In this document: piece by piece, positions 1 to 7,210 of the stretch
Position numbering within the stretch: the first letter of the stretch is position 1
Layout: each line of letters opens with the position of its first letter
Source of the DNA: Bacillota bacterium
GTDB lineage: Bacteria > Bacillota > Clostridia > Lachnospirales > Lachnospiraceae
Direction of reading: 5' to 3'
Assembly (NCBI GenBank): GCA_023398615.1
Contig: JAEWSD010000185.1
Coordinates: 1 to 13,437 of the forward strand
Length of the DNA stretch: 13,437 nt
Position numbers and translations under genes: made by a program
The notes under the pieces: model-generated
The model's database searches: none
The model's input: only the letters and a program-made list of their open reading frames with translations
What the model was told of the DNA's origin: nothing

Positions 1-22
1 TGTAAAAACGCCGCCGATAAGA

Positions 23-54
23 GTAAAATATTATCAAAAGATATTGTATTTTAC
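23..54. repeat. Inverted repeat overlapping the first promoter
   Basis: Perfect 8-bp arms GTAAAATA (23-30) and TATTTTAC (47-54) flank a 16-nt centre that itself contains TATC-AAAA-GATA. The right arm overlaps the proposed -35 box of the diguanylate cyclase promoter (44-49), so it could be an operator. It could also be the last hairpin of an upstream gene, but no T-run follows it on the plus strand. The dyad is seen directly; its function is inferred. Confidence 0.4.
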
Positions 55-72
55 ACGGAAATACTTTATTAT
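44..72 (+). promoter_or_regulatory. Putative sigma-A promoter for the diguanylate cyclase/HAD operon
   Basis: TTGTAT (44-49), a 17-nt spacer, and TATTAT (67-72). Transcription would start about 55 nt before the ATG at 136. The -35 box is a weak match, but the spacing is ideal and the position suits the only gene downstream. Confidence 0.45.
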
Positions 73-135
73 AGGGTATATAAGCAATAGTTATCATGTC
101 CTAATTATGCAATCCATTCAGTAAGGAGAAGTACC

Positions 136-1041
136 ATGCAAAAAGATACCGTATTAGTTGTGGACGATAGTGCAATCATATGTAATATCATTAGAGACAT
201 TCTTGAATCATCCCTTTTACATATCGAAATTGCACATTCCGGCGAAGAAGGTATTGAAATTGCCAGGGATTTGCAGCCAACACTTATATTACTTGATATT
301 ATAATGACCGGTATCGATGGTTATGAAACCTGTCGCATACTAAAGGCTAACGAAAGGACTATGGATATACCTGTTATATTTATTACCGGAAATAACGACT
401 CCGATTCCGTCTTAAAAGGATTTGAAGTAGGCGCCGCGGATTACGTATCAAAGCCTTTTATTCCCGAGGAGTTGAAAGCGCGTGTCAAGGTACATATGCA
501 AAATGTGCAAAATCAGCGTGAGCTGCGTTTGCTCATGCAGGAGCTCAAAGAAATGGCGATTACCGATTACCTTACCAAACTGTATAATCGCCGTTATTTT
601 ATGGAAAGGCTTCAGCAATTTGTCGATCTTGACAATAACCCGCTCTCACTGATCCTGTTCGATGTGGATAATTTTAAGAAAATTAATGATACCTATGGGC
701 ATAATGCAGGAGATATGATATTAGTCTCCATATCAAATATTTTTAAACTTTTGCTCTCGGAAGAGGATATCATAAGCAGATGGGGTGGGGAAGAATTTAT
801 GATTTGTCTTCCCGGCATTCTGTCCGACCGTGCTTTTTCCATAGCGGAAAAGCTTCGCAATGAAGTATTCAAATATACCTACCAATGTGACGAGCAGATT
901 ATTAAGTGCTCCGTTACGGGAGGTGTGATTGAATATAACAGAAACATTTCCGTAGAAAAAAACATTACGAATGCCGATAAAGCATTATATGACGGCAAGT
1001 CATCCGGTAAAAACTGTTGTATACTGAAACATTCATTATAA
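136..1041 (+). CDS. Response regulator with GGDEF output (putative diguanylate cyclase)
   Basis: 301 aa, cytoplasmic, two domains. Residues about 5-122 form a receiver domain with acidic pair D10/D11, phospho-acceptor D54 (in LLDIIM), T84 and K106 (in SKP). After a short helical linker, residues about 141-296 form a GGDEF domain with the start signature DYLTKLYNRR, the metal-binding stretch FDVDNFKKIND (175-185) and active-site loop GGEEF (217-221). Intact catalytic residues predict synthesis of cyclic di-GMP from two GTP, controlled by phosphorylation from a histidine kinase not seen here. The usual RxxD inhibitory site before the active loop reads SEED (208-211), so the key arginine is missing and product feedback inhibition through that site is probably lost. 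The start is supported by AAGGAG a few bases before ATG. It is probably co-transcribed with the following HAD gene. Confidence 0.93.
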   Translation: MQKDTVLVVDDSAIICNIIRDILESSLLHIEIAHSGEEGIEIARDLQPTLILLDIIMTGIDGYETCRILKANERTMDIPVIFITGNNDSDSVLKGFEVGAADYVSKPFIPEELKARVKVHMQNVQNQRELRLLMQELKEMAITDYLTKLYNRRYFMERLQQFVDLDNNPLSLILFDVDNFKKINDTYGHNAGDMILVSISNIFKLLLSEEDIISRWGGEEFMICLPGILSDRAFSIAEKLRNEVFKYTYQCDEQIIKCSVTGGVIEYNRNISVEKNITNADKALYDGKSSGKNCCILKHSL

Positions 1042-1052
1042 GGAGAAAAGAA

Positions 1053-1859
1053 ATGGCATATGAAATACTAGTTCTGGATATCGACGGCACACTGACCAAT
1101 TCACAGAAAAAAATATCCTCCGGTACGCTTAATGCGGTACTAAAAACTCAAATGCGCGGACATAAAGTAGTTCTCGCATCGGGGCGTCCTACTCCCGGTA
1201 TCCTTAATGTAGCCGAACAGATAAAACTTTCCGAATATGACGGTTATATTTTATCCTACAACGGTGCTAAGATCATCCGTTATAAGACAAATGAGATCAT
1301 TTACCAAAAGGTTCTTCCCCGTGATATCATTCCCGAGCTTTATGCTGCCGCAATAGCAAATGAAGTCGGCATCCTTTCCTATGAAAATGACACCGTAATC
1401 ACAGGGACCGATATTGACGAGTATATGGAAAAGGAAGCCCGCTTAAATGGGATCTCCATAAGAAAGGTGGAGGATTTCCCGAACTATATTACCTTTGACG
1501 TGAATAAATGCTTAATGACCGGCGCAGGCAGCCACCTTGAGAAGGTGGAACAGATCATGAAGGATAAATTCGGGGACAGGCTGAATATATATCGTTCGGA
1601 GCCCTATTTTCTGGAATTAATGCCGAAGAATATCGATAAGGCTTACTCTTTAGGTAAACTGTTAGAACATCTCGGCCTGTCAAAGGACCAGATGATCAGC
1701 TGCGGAGACGGATTTAATGACGTGAGCATGATACAGTATGCAGGTATGGGCGTTGCGATGGCAAACGCACAGGAAGTTGTTAAAAATGCGGCGGACTACA
1801 TTACCTTGTCCAATGATGAAGACGGAGTAGCCCATGTCATTCATGAATTTATGCTTTAA
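1053..1859 (+). CDS. Cof-type HAD-IIB family phosphatase
   Basis: 268 aa. The HAD core motifs are present in order: motif I DIDGTLT with nucleophile D9 and general acid/base D11, motif II serine in LASGRP (S43), motif III lysine in NIDKAYSL (K196), and motif IV GDGFND (218-223). The alpha/beta cap inserted between motifs II and III (about 80-190) marks the C2B/Cof (IIB) subfamily. These soluble Mg-dependent enzymes remove phosphate from sugar phosphates, flavin or pyridoxal phosphates and similar small molecules; the substrate cannot be read from sequence. I chose the ATG at 1053 over an in-frame upstream start at 1017 because AAGGAG lies just before it, overlapping the stop codon of the preceding gene, and because family members begin within about 10 residues of motif I. 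The 11-nt gap implies an operon with the diguanylate cyclase. No terminator is obvious after it. Confidence 0.9.
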   Translation: MAYEILVLDIDGTLTNSQKKISSGTLNAVLKTQMRGHKVVLASGRPTPGILNVAEQIKLSEYDGYILSYNGAKIIRYKTNEIIYQKVLPRDIIPELYAAAIANEVGILSYENDTVITGTDIDEYMEKEARLNGISIRKVEDFPNYITFDVNKCLMTGAGSHLEKVEQIMKDKFGDRLNIYRSEPYFLELMPKNIDKAYSLGKLLEHLGLSKDQMISCGDGFNDVSMIQYAGMGVAMANAQEVVKNAADYITLSNDEDGVAHVIHEFML

Positions 1860-1871
1860 ATATGTTCCTTC

Positions 1872-1900
1872 TTGACAGGCTAAGTATTCTTTGTTAAAAT
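1872..1900 (+). promoter_or_regulatory. Sigma-A promoter of the ABC-F gene
   Basis: Perfect TTGACA (1872-1877), exactly 17 nt, then TAAAAT (1895-1900). It starts 13 bp after the HAD stop codon and about 300 bp before the ABC-F start, so the mRNA has an unusually long leader. This is one of the best promoter matches in the window. Confidence 0.85.
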
Positions 1901-1939
1901 AACCGTGTTATAAGAAATCAAAAGACTGGAGATGTGAAG

Positions 1940-1963
1940 ATGATTATTATTTCTTGCAAATAG
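1940..1963 (+). CDS. Putative leader peptide (uORF) of the ABC-F gene
   Basis: A 7-codon ORF, MIIISCK, ends with TAG at 1961-1963. A GGAG (1928-1931) lies 8 nt before the ATG, and the start falls about 33 nt after the predicted transcription start. Short translated uORFs sensing drug-stalled ribosomes are known in front of several ABC-F and erm resistance genes. Here the ORF sits between a strong promoter and a terminator that precedes the ABC-F start, which fits that role. Translation itself is not proven. A second mini-ORF (ATG at 1980, MLVRW) follows, but its ribosome binding site is too close. Confidence 0.5.
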   Translation: MIIISCK

Positions 1964-2076
1964 TTAAATAAATAGGAGCATGCTTGTGCGGTGGTAAATC
2001 ACTGTCAATATTTTGTATGCTTATTGCAGGAATAAACTGTCTTCTTATCTCTTTGAAAATACACCTATTAAGTTTG

Positions 2077-2112
2077 CGCTACTCAATTGACCTTTCGGCC
2101 GGTTTGAGTGCG
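2077..2112 (+). promoter_or_regulatory. Leader hairpin upstream of the attenuator
   Basis: Arms CGC-ACTCAA-ACC (2077-2092, with a bulged T at 2080 and bulged TTG at 2087-2089) pair with GGT-TTGAGT-GCG (2101-2112), leaving an 8-nt loop. That is about 12 base pairs in the ABC-F leader, 20 nt upstream of the terminator. It may be a pause site or part of a switch between antiterminated and terminated folds; I did not find a convincing competing pairing. Confidence 0.55.
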
Positions 2113-2132
2113 GCATATGTATGGTATGGAAT

Positions 2133-2167
2133 CAGGATGCGGGATTGTTCTTGCCTCCTGTTTTTTT
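2133..2167 (+). terminator. Intrinsic terminator (attenuator) in front of the ABC-F gene
   Basis: The sequence 2133-2160 folds as CAGGA/TCCTG, a T-C mismatch, then GCGGGA pairing with TTCTTGC through two G-U pairs, closed by a 4-nt loop, and is followed at once by seven T (2161-2167). It lies between the promoter at 1872 and the start codon at 2202, so it would stop transcription of the ABC-F gene unless disrupted. This placement is typical of attenuation-controlled ABC-F genes; the regulation here is inferred. Confidence 0.75.
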
Positions 2168-2201
2168 GTGCGAAAGCATCAGATTAAAAAAAGAGGTTAC
2201 T

Positions 2202-3695
2202 ATGTCGCAGATCAGCGTAAATAATTTAACGTTCTATTATGAAGAAAGCTATGATAATATATTTGAAAATGTTTCCTTTCAGATTGATTCGGATTGGAAA
2301 TTGGGATTTATCGGGCGAAACGGCAGGGGAAAGACAACCTTCCTGAATCTGCTTATGGGCAGATATGAGTACAAGGGACAGATAACCTCCCGGGAAACAT
2401 TCGACTATTTTCCGTTTCCCATAAATGCACAGGATCAAGCCCGGAATACCATAGAAGTCATTGAGCTTATCGACCCGGACTATGAGTTTTGGAAGGTTTG
2501 CAGGGAACTCTCCCTTCTTAGAGTTGATACAGAGATTTTATACCGTTACTACTCCACTTTAAGCAACGGTGAACAGACAAAGGTAATGTTAGCCGTTTTG
2601 TTTGCCAAAGAGAATCCTTTCCTGCTTATAGATGAACCTACCAATCATCTGGATATGTCCGGCCGGAAGCTTTTGCGCAGTTACCTGAAGGAGAAGAAGG
2701 GGTTTATTCTGGTTTCCCACGACAGATGGTTCCTGGATGCCTGCATCGATCATGTCCTTGTGATCAATAAAACAAATATACAGGTAGAACAGGGGAATTT
2801 CAGCACCTGGTATGAGAATAAGACAAAGCAGGATCAATTTGAAATTTCCGAAAACGAAAAATTAAAAAAGGATATCAAAAGATTGACTCAGGCAGCTGCC
2901 AGAACAGCCCAATGGGCTGATAAGGTGGAAAGCACCAAGATCGGGTTTAATCCGATAAAGGAAGACCGGAATATCGCAACCAGAGCATATATCGGAGAAA
3001 AATCAAGACGCATGCAGCAGCGGCATAAGAATCTCGAACGCAGACAGCAATCAGCTATTGAAGATAAGTCCGGACTTCTTAAGAACATCGAAACAGTGGA
3101 AAATCTTAAAATAATACCCTTGCGCCACCATAAGGAGGTTTTAGTCCGGGCAAAGGACCTGGCGGTCTTTTATGATAATAAAAGGATTACAGGGGATATA
3201 AGCTTTGCCGTAAGAAACGGTGACCGCATCTTCCTGCAAGGGAAAAACGGCTGCGGCAAATCCAGCATACTGAAAAGAATCCTGGGTGAAGATATTGCAA
3301 CAACAGGGAGCCTGGAGATCGCAAGCGGCTTAAAAATCTCCTATGTATCACAGGATACTTCTTATCTGAAAGGGGCACTTGGGGAATTCGTCTGTCAAAA
3401 TGGCCTGAATGAAACGTTATTTCTGGCCTTGCTCCGCAAGCTTGATTTTGAACGGACACAGTTTGATAAGTTCATGGAGGAATTCAGCGAAGGCCAGAAG
3501 AAAAAGGTATTGATAGCCAAAAGCCTGTGTGAACAGGCACATCTGTATATTTGGGACGAACCGCTGAACTATATCGATATCTTTTCAAGAATGCAGATTG
3601 AACAGCTGATCGAGGAATACCGTCCTGCCATGCTTTTAGTCGAGCATGACAAGTCTTTTGCGGACAAAATAGCAACCGGTATCGTGGAACTTTGA
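2202..3695 (+). CDS. Lsa-family ABC-F ribosomal protection protein
   Basis: 497 aa, soluble, with two ATPase domains and no membrane segment. Domain 1: Walker A GRNGRGKT (38-45), signature LSNGEQ (120-125), Walker B LLIDEP with catalytic E145, switch H173. Domain 2: GKNGCGKS (347-354), FSEGQ (428-432), LYIWDEPLNYID with E453, H482. The charged helical stretch between them (about 195-300) is the arm that reaches into the peptidyl-transferase region in this class. Features such as DWKLGFIGRNGRGKTT, LYIWDEPLNYID and PAMLLVEHD closely match the Lsa/CplR group, which displaces lincosamides, streptogramin A and pleuromutilins from the ribosome; the exact drug range is inferred. I chose the ATG at 2202 (AAGAGG upstream, family-like N terminus MSQISVNNLTF), not the in-frame 2121 start, which lies before the terminator. 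The leader suggests drug-inducible expression. Confidence 0.9.
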   Translation: MSQISVNNLTFYYEESYDNIFENVSFQIDSDWKLGFIGRNGRGKTTFLNLLMGRYEYKGQITSRETFDYFPFPINAQDQARNTIEVIELIDPDYEFWKVCRELSLLRVDTEILYRYYSTLSNGEQTKVMLAVLFAKENPFLLIDEPTNHLDMSGRKLLRSYLKEKKGFILVSHDRWFLDACIDHVLVINKTNIQVEQGNFSTWYENKTKQDQFEISENEKLKKDIKRLTQAAARTAQWADKVESTKIGFNPIKEDRNIATRAYIGEKSRRMQQRHKNLERRQQSAIEDKSGLLKNIETVENLKIIPLRHHKEVLVRAKDLAVFYDNKRITGDISFAVRNGDRIFLQGKNGCGKSSILKRILGEDIATTGSLEIASGLKISYVSQDTSYLKGALGEFVCQNGLNETLFLALLRKLDFERTQFDKFMEEFSEGQKKKVLIAKSLCEQAHLYIWDEPLNYIDIFSRMQIEQLIEEYRPAMLLVEHDKSFADKIATGIVEL

Positions 3696-3704
3696 GCTAA
3701 TAAT

Positions 3705-3736
3705 GTTACAGTTCAGCCTTACGGCCGAACTGTAAC
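3705..3736. terminator. Hairpin between convergent ABC-F and pflA genes
   Basis: GTTACAGTTC-A-GCC (3705-3718), loop TTAC, GGC-C-GAACTGTAAC (3723-3736): 13 pairs around one A-C mismatch. It fills the 41-bp gap between the two convergent stop codons and so could serve both. The tails are AT-rich but lack a real T-run on either strand, so termination efficiency is uncertain. Confidence 0.6.
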
Positions 3737-4489
3737 TTAATAATTCGTACTAACGGTTTTTCCGCTCTCTTCCAGGATCGATTTTACCTTAAGAAATAAT
3801 TCCCTGTCCGGTTCCTTTGTATCGGCAAGCTTATAGTCCAGCTTTAATTCTTTCCATTTATATTCACCCATCTTGTGAAAGCCTAAAAGTTCAATACGTG
3901 TAACATTTGGGTAATGTGACAAATGTCCGGATAAACCGTGTATGCTTTCAAGATTGTCGGTAAGCTGCGGCACTAATACGTAGCGTACCCAGGTATTAAC
4001 GTTTTTTTCTCTCAGATAATCAAGAAATCTTAACGTCGGAGCCAGAGGGACTCCGGTTAACGCCTCATAACCCGCCGGGTCATAATTCTTTATGTCCAGC
4101 AGTGCGATATTCGTATAGTCCAGAACCTCTTTCACCTTTTCATTCCAGACATAGCCCGACGTATCAATTACCACCGGAATGTCATTCCTCCTGCAAAGCT
4201 TTGCCGCTTCCAGGAGGAATCCGGCCTGCAGCAGCGGTTCCCCGCCGGTAAAGGTTACCCCGCCGCCTGAAAACCTCATAAAGGATTTATATTTTAATAT
4301 CTCATTCATTAACTGCTCCGGTGTATATTCGGTCCCTCCGGTTAATTCCCATGTATCGGGATTGTGGCAATACCGGCAGCGCAGCAGGCAGCCCTGCATG
4401 AAGATCACAACTCTAACTCCGGGTCCGTCAACGGTCCCGCAGGTTTCAATGGAATGTACCCTTCCTGTAATACTGTCGTTCCGGCACAT
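3737..4489 (-). CDS. pflA: Pyruvate formate-lyase activating enzyme (radical SAM)
   Basis: 250 aa, cytoplasmic. The cluster-binding motif C34-x3-C38-x2-C41 (CLLRCRYC) holds the [4Fe-4S] that cleaves S-adenosylmethionine, and TGGEP (81-85) is the SAM-binding GGE motif. N-terminal GRVHSIETCGTVDGPGVR is typical of glycyl-radical activases. The enzyme abstracts a hydrogen from the C-terminal glycine of PflB to switch it on in anaerobic cells. The start at 4489 is chosen because AAGGCGGTG (4496-4504) lies 6 nt upstream and the length then matches the family (about 245-250 aa). A longer frame to 4597 would run into pflB and add about 36 residues with no family support. The gene follows pflB by 61 nt, a typical pflBA operon. 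Confidence 0.93.
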   Translation of the reverse strand: MCRNDSITGRVHSIETCGTVDGPGVRVVIFMQGCLLRCRYCHNPDTWELTGGTEYTPEQLMNEILKYKSFMRFSGGGVTFTGGEPLLQAGFLLEAAKLCRRNDIPVVIDTSGYVWNEKVKEVLDYTNIALLDIKNYDPAGYEALTGVPLAPTLRFLDYLREKNVNTWVRYVLVPQLTDNLESIHGLSGHLSHYPNVTRIELLGFHKMGEYKWKELKLDYKLADTKEPDRELFLKVKSILEESGKTVSTNY

Positions 4490-4528
4490 AGTATTCACCG
4501 CCTTCCGTTTTATCAAGCATCGGTACCA

Positions 4529-4546
4529 ATCCGGAGAACACCGGAT
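4529..4546 (-). other. Small hairpin between pflB and pflA
   Basis: A perfect 6-bp inverted repeat ATCCGG-AGAACA-CCGGAT lies in the 61-nt gap between the two genes, with no T-run after it. It could shape relative mRNA stability of pflB and pflA; short, so only weak evidence. Confidence 0.35.
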
Positions 4547-4550
4547 CGTC

Positions 4551-6776
4551 CTATTTTTCATGGAACGTACGGCAGATAACATCCATCTGCTGCTCACGGT
4601 TCAGCTTTACAAAGTTTACGGCATAGCCGGACACCCGTATCGTAAGCTGCGGATATTTTTCCGGATGATCCATAGCATCCAGCAGAGTTTCCCTGTCAAA
4701 TACATTGACATTAATATGATGTCCCTTCTCATAGAAATAACCATCCAGCAAGCCGACAAGATTATGGATTCTTTCCTCCGTATTCTTACCCAATGCTCTT
4801 GGAACAATAGAGAAGGTATAGGAAATGCCGTCCTTTGCATGTTTATACGGCAGCTTTGCAACAGAGGTCATGGAAGCCACCGCACCGTTTTTGTCCCTTC
4901 CATGCATCGGATTAGCGCCCGGGGCAAACGGCTCCCCGGCCTTTCTGCCATCCGGCGTACTTCCGGTTTTCTTTCCGTAAACGACATTGGACGTAATGGT
5001 CAGTATTGATAAAGTCTGAGTAGCCTGGCGATAAGTCTTAACCTTGCGCAGCTTGTTCATAAAGCGTTCAACCAGGTCTATGGCAATCTGATCCACACGG
5101 TCATCGTTGTTTCCGAAAGCAGGATATTCTCCTTCCGTCTCATAGTCAACGGCAAGTCCGGATTCATTACGAATTACCTTAACCTTTGCATACTTTATAG
5201 CCGACAAAGAATCCGCCACTACGGACAAACCGGCAATCCCGCAGGCTTCCGTACGCAAAACGGAGATGTCATGCAGCGCCATCTGAAGCTTCTCGTAATT
5301 ATATTTATCATGCATGTAATGGATGATATTTAACGTATTGATATAAAGCTCAGCCAGCCAATCCAGGGTCTGGTCGAATTTCAGCATTACTTCGTCATAA
5401 TCCAGATAATCTCCAATAACCGGTGCAAACATGGGGCCGACCTGCTCACCCGATTTTTCATCTCTGCCGCCGTTTATCGCATAAAGCAACGCTTTGGCAA
5501 GATTGGCACGGGCACCGAAGAACTGCATCTGTTTCCCGATCTTCATAGCGGAGACACAGCAGGCAATGCCGTAATCGTCGCCCCATACGTCCCTCATGAT
5601 ATCATCGCTCTCATATTGGATTGAACTGGTATCTATCGATACCTTTGCACAGAACTCCTTGAACGACTCCGGCAGCGCATTGGACCAGAGGACGGTAAGA
5701 TTCGGTTCGGGAGCAGAGCCAAGATTATACAGGGTACGGAGCATCCGGAAACTGTTCTTTGTAACAAGTGTCCTTCCGTCAAGCCCCATTCCGCCTATGG
5801 ATTCCGTAACCCAGGTAGGGTCTCCGGAGAAAAGATCGTTATAGGAAGGAGTTCTTAAGAAACGCACCATCCTTAACTTCATGACAAACTGATCAATGAT
5901 TTCCTGCAATTCCTCCTCTGTAACCAAACCCTTCCTCAGATCACGTTCGTAGTAGATATCCAGGAAAGTTGATACACGGCCGAGGCTCATTGCGGCGCCA
6001 TCCTGCTCTTTGATCGCCCCGAGATATGCAAAGTAGGTCCACTGGGTTGCCTCCAGGGAATTCTTTGCCGGCCGGCCGATATCGTAACCGTAGGATGCCG
6101 CCATTGTCTTTAACTGTTTTAAGGCCTTGATCTGTTCCGATATTTCTTCTCTTAGACGGATATCGGGAGATTCCAAAAAAGACCTTTCCAGCAATACCTT
6201 CTGATGCTGTCTCTCCCCGATCAGCCAGTCGACTCCGTATAAAGCAACACGCCGGTAATCCCCGATAATGCGACCGCGACCGTAAGCATCGGGAAGTCCT
6301 GTTATGATGCCGGTATGCCGCGCCTTGCGCATCGCATCCGTATATGCGTCGAAAACACCGTCATTATGGGTTTTTCTGTTATAGGTATAGATATCCTCCG
6401 TATTCTTATCAAGTGTATAGCCATAGGCTTCCAGGGCGCTTTTTACGACGCGTATCCCTCCATTCGGCATGATGCCGCGTTTTAAAGGCTTATCTGTCTG
6501 AAACCCTACAATGATCTCCTTCTCTTTATCCAGGTACCCCGGCCCGTAGGCGGTAATGGTAGAAGGTTTTAAAGTCTCCGCATCCAGGATTCCCTTCGCG
6601 GATTCTTCCCTCATCAATTCCAGAACTTCCTCCCACAGTGCGGCCGTTCTTTGTGTCGGACCTTCCAAAAAAGAAGCGTCACCTTCATATGGGGTATAAT
6701 TATGCTGAATGAAGCTTCTTACATTAATATCCGTAGTCCAGCTTCCCGGGTTAAAATCTGTCCATTCCTGTCTCAT
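4551..6776 (-). CDS. pflB: Formate C-acetyltransferase (pyruvate formate-lyase)
   Basis: 741 aa, close to the usual length of about 740-760. It converts pyruvate and CoA to acetyl-CoA and formate, the main oxygen-sensitive pyruvate-cleaving route of fermenting anaerobes. The adjacent active-site cysteines C406-C407 are in IACCVSAM, and the glycyl-radical site is RVSGYAV with G717, placed 25 residues from the C terminus as expected. The stretch GSTPDGRKAGEPFAPGANP (606-623) is also typical of true PFL rather than diol dehydratase-type paralogues. The ATG at 6776 has a perfect AAGGAGGT (6781-6788) 4 nt upstream, so strong translation is expected. It is the first gene of pflBA, transcribed from the promoter at 6922-6950, about 140 nt upstream. 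No defect was seen. Confidence 0.97.
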   Translation of the reverse strand: MRQEWTDFNPGSWTTDINVRSFIQHNYTPYEGDASFLEGPTQRTAALWEEVLELMREESAKGILDAETLKPSTITAYGPGYLDKEKEIIVGFQTDKPLKRGIMPNGGIRVVKSALEAYGYTLDKNTEDIYTYNRKTHNDGVFDAYTDAMRKARHTGIITGLPDAYGRGRIIGDYRRVALYGVDWLIGERQHQKVLLERSFLESPDIRLREEISEQIKALKQLKTMAASYGYDIGRPAKNSLEATQWTYFAYLGAIKEQDGAAMSLGRVSTFLDIYYERDLRKGLVTEEELQEIIDQFVMKLRMVRFLRTPSYNDLFSGDPTWVTESIGGMGLDGRTLVTKNSFRMLRTLYNLGSAPEPNLTVLWSNALPESFKEFCAKVSIDTSSIQYESDDIMRDVWGDDYGIACCVSAMKIGKQMQFFGARANLAKALLYAINGGRDEKSGEQVGPMFAPVIGDYLDYDEVMLKFDQTLDWLAELYINTLNIIHYMHDKYNYEKLQMALHDISVLRTEACGIAGLSVVADSLSAIKYAKVKVIRNESGLAVDYETEGEYPAFGNNDDRVDQIAIDLVERFMNKLRKVKTYRQATQTLSILTITSNVVYGKKTGSTPDGRKAGEPFAPGANPMHGRDKNGAVASMTSVAKLPYKHAKDGISYTFSIVPRALGKNTEERIHNLVGLLDGYFYEKGHHINVNVFDRETLLDAMDHPEKYPQLTIRVSGYAVNFVKLNREQQMDVICRTFHEK

Positions 6777-6921
6777 AGGTACCTCCTTCTTAAATAACGG
6801 TCAACATGTCCCTGTATGATAAACGATTTAATCGAGTATTACCTTTGATTAATCTGCTGACAGATAGCTGCCGTATTTACCGGAGTACCCTTCACTCCAT
6901 AAACAGTTCTGTCTATAAATA

Positions 6922-6950
6922 ATACTAATGATTCTGTTGCGCAATGTCAA
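6922..6950 (-). promoter_or_regulatory. Sigma-A promoter of pflBA
   Basis: On the minus strand: TTGACA (6945-6950), 17-nt spacer, TAGTAT (6922-6927). The spacer begins with the 8-bp palindrome TTGCGCAA (6937-6944), directly abutting the -35 box, a possible repressor or activator site. The untranslated leader would be about 140 nt, longer than needed for a ribosome binding site. Confidence 0.75.
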
Positions 6951-7006
6951 TATACGACATATCTAATAATTTCATATGAAAAAGGTATTCTTAGGTCATT
7001 TTTAAT

Positions 7007-7046
7007 TATATTAGCAAGGCAAATTACTATATTAGCGAAACTAATA
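7007..7046. promoter_or_regulatory. Direct and inverted repeats in the pflB/VOC divergent gap
   Basis: TATATTAGC occurs at 7007-7015 and again at 7028-7036, 21 bp apart, i.e. two helical turns. The second copy also forms a perfect inverted repeat, TATTAG-CGAAA-CTAATA (7030-7046). The site lies 57 bp beyond the pflB -35 box and 32 bp before the VOC -35 box, so it could bind a regulator of either gene. It does not match the Rex consensus that I looked for. The repeats are seen directly; the function is inferred. Confidence 0.45.
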
Positions 7047-7077
7047 GACATTATAGAAACAATATGTTAATTACCGG

Positions 7078-7108
7078 TTGACTCTACTGTTCCTGTAAGG
7101 TTTATAAT
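7078..7108 (+). promoter_or_regulatory. Promoter of the VOC gene, with a 19-nt spacer
   Basis: TTGACT (7078-7083) and a perfect TATAAT (7103-7108) are separated by 19 nt, longer than the usual 17. Such spacers are typical of MerR-family-activated promoters, although I see only a weak dyad in the spacer. About 100 nt of leader follow before the ATG. Confidence 0.6.
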
Positions 7109-7130
7109 CGGATCAGACAGGAGGCAAAAA

Positions 7131-7146
7131 TTTATACAGGTATAAA
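7131..7146. promoter_or_regulatory. Palindrome downstream of the VOC promoter
   Basis: TTTATAC-AG-GTATAAA, a perfect 7-bp dyad with a 2-bp centre, sits about 15-30 nt after the predicted transcription start of the VOC gene. Its size and position suit a dimeric repressor operator acting as a roadblock. No regulator gene is adjacent. Confidence 0.45.
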
Positions 7147-7210
7147 CAATTTTGCACTTGTGGACCAAAACTTGAAATACGCAGAAAGCTGCGTAAGAAT
7201 GGAGGAAAGA

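Noticed and set aside
2121..2201. N-terminal extension of the ABC-F protein to 2121
   Set aside because: The extension would cover the terminator, lacks a ribosome binding site, and relatives start at the MSQI-like residues encoded from 2202.
4179..5009. 276-codon plus-strand frame opposite pflA and pflB
   Set aside because: It is entirely antisense to two well-supported genes, has no ribosome binding site or family-like sequence, and ignores the operon structure.
6961..7077. Rex-type operator (TTGTTAA-N4-TTAACAA) near pflB
   Set aside because: GTTAATTA-like pieces occur around 7066-7073, but no full inverted match is present.
7130..7210. Longer VOC protein starting upstream, after GGAGG at 7120-7124
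   Set aside because: The only codon at proper spacing is ATT. The upstream residues are not needed for the fold, and GGAGGAAAG before 7211 is a better signal.
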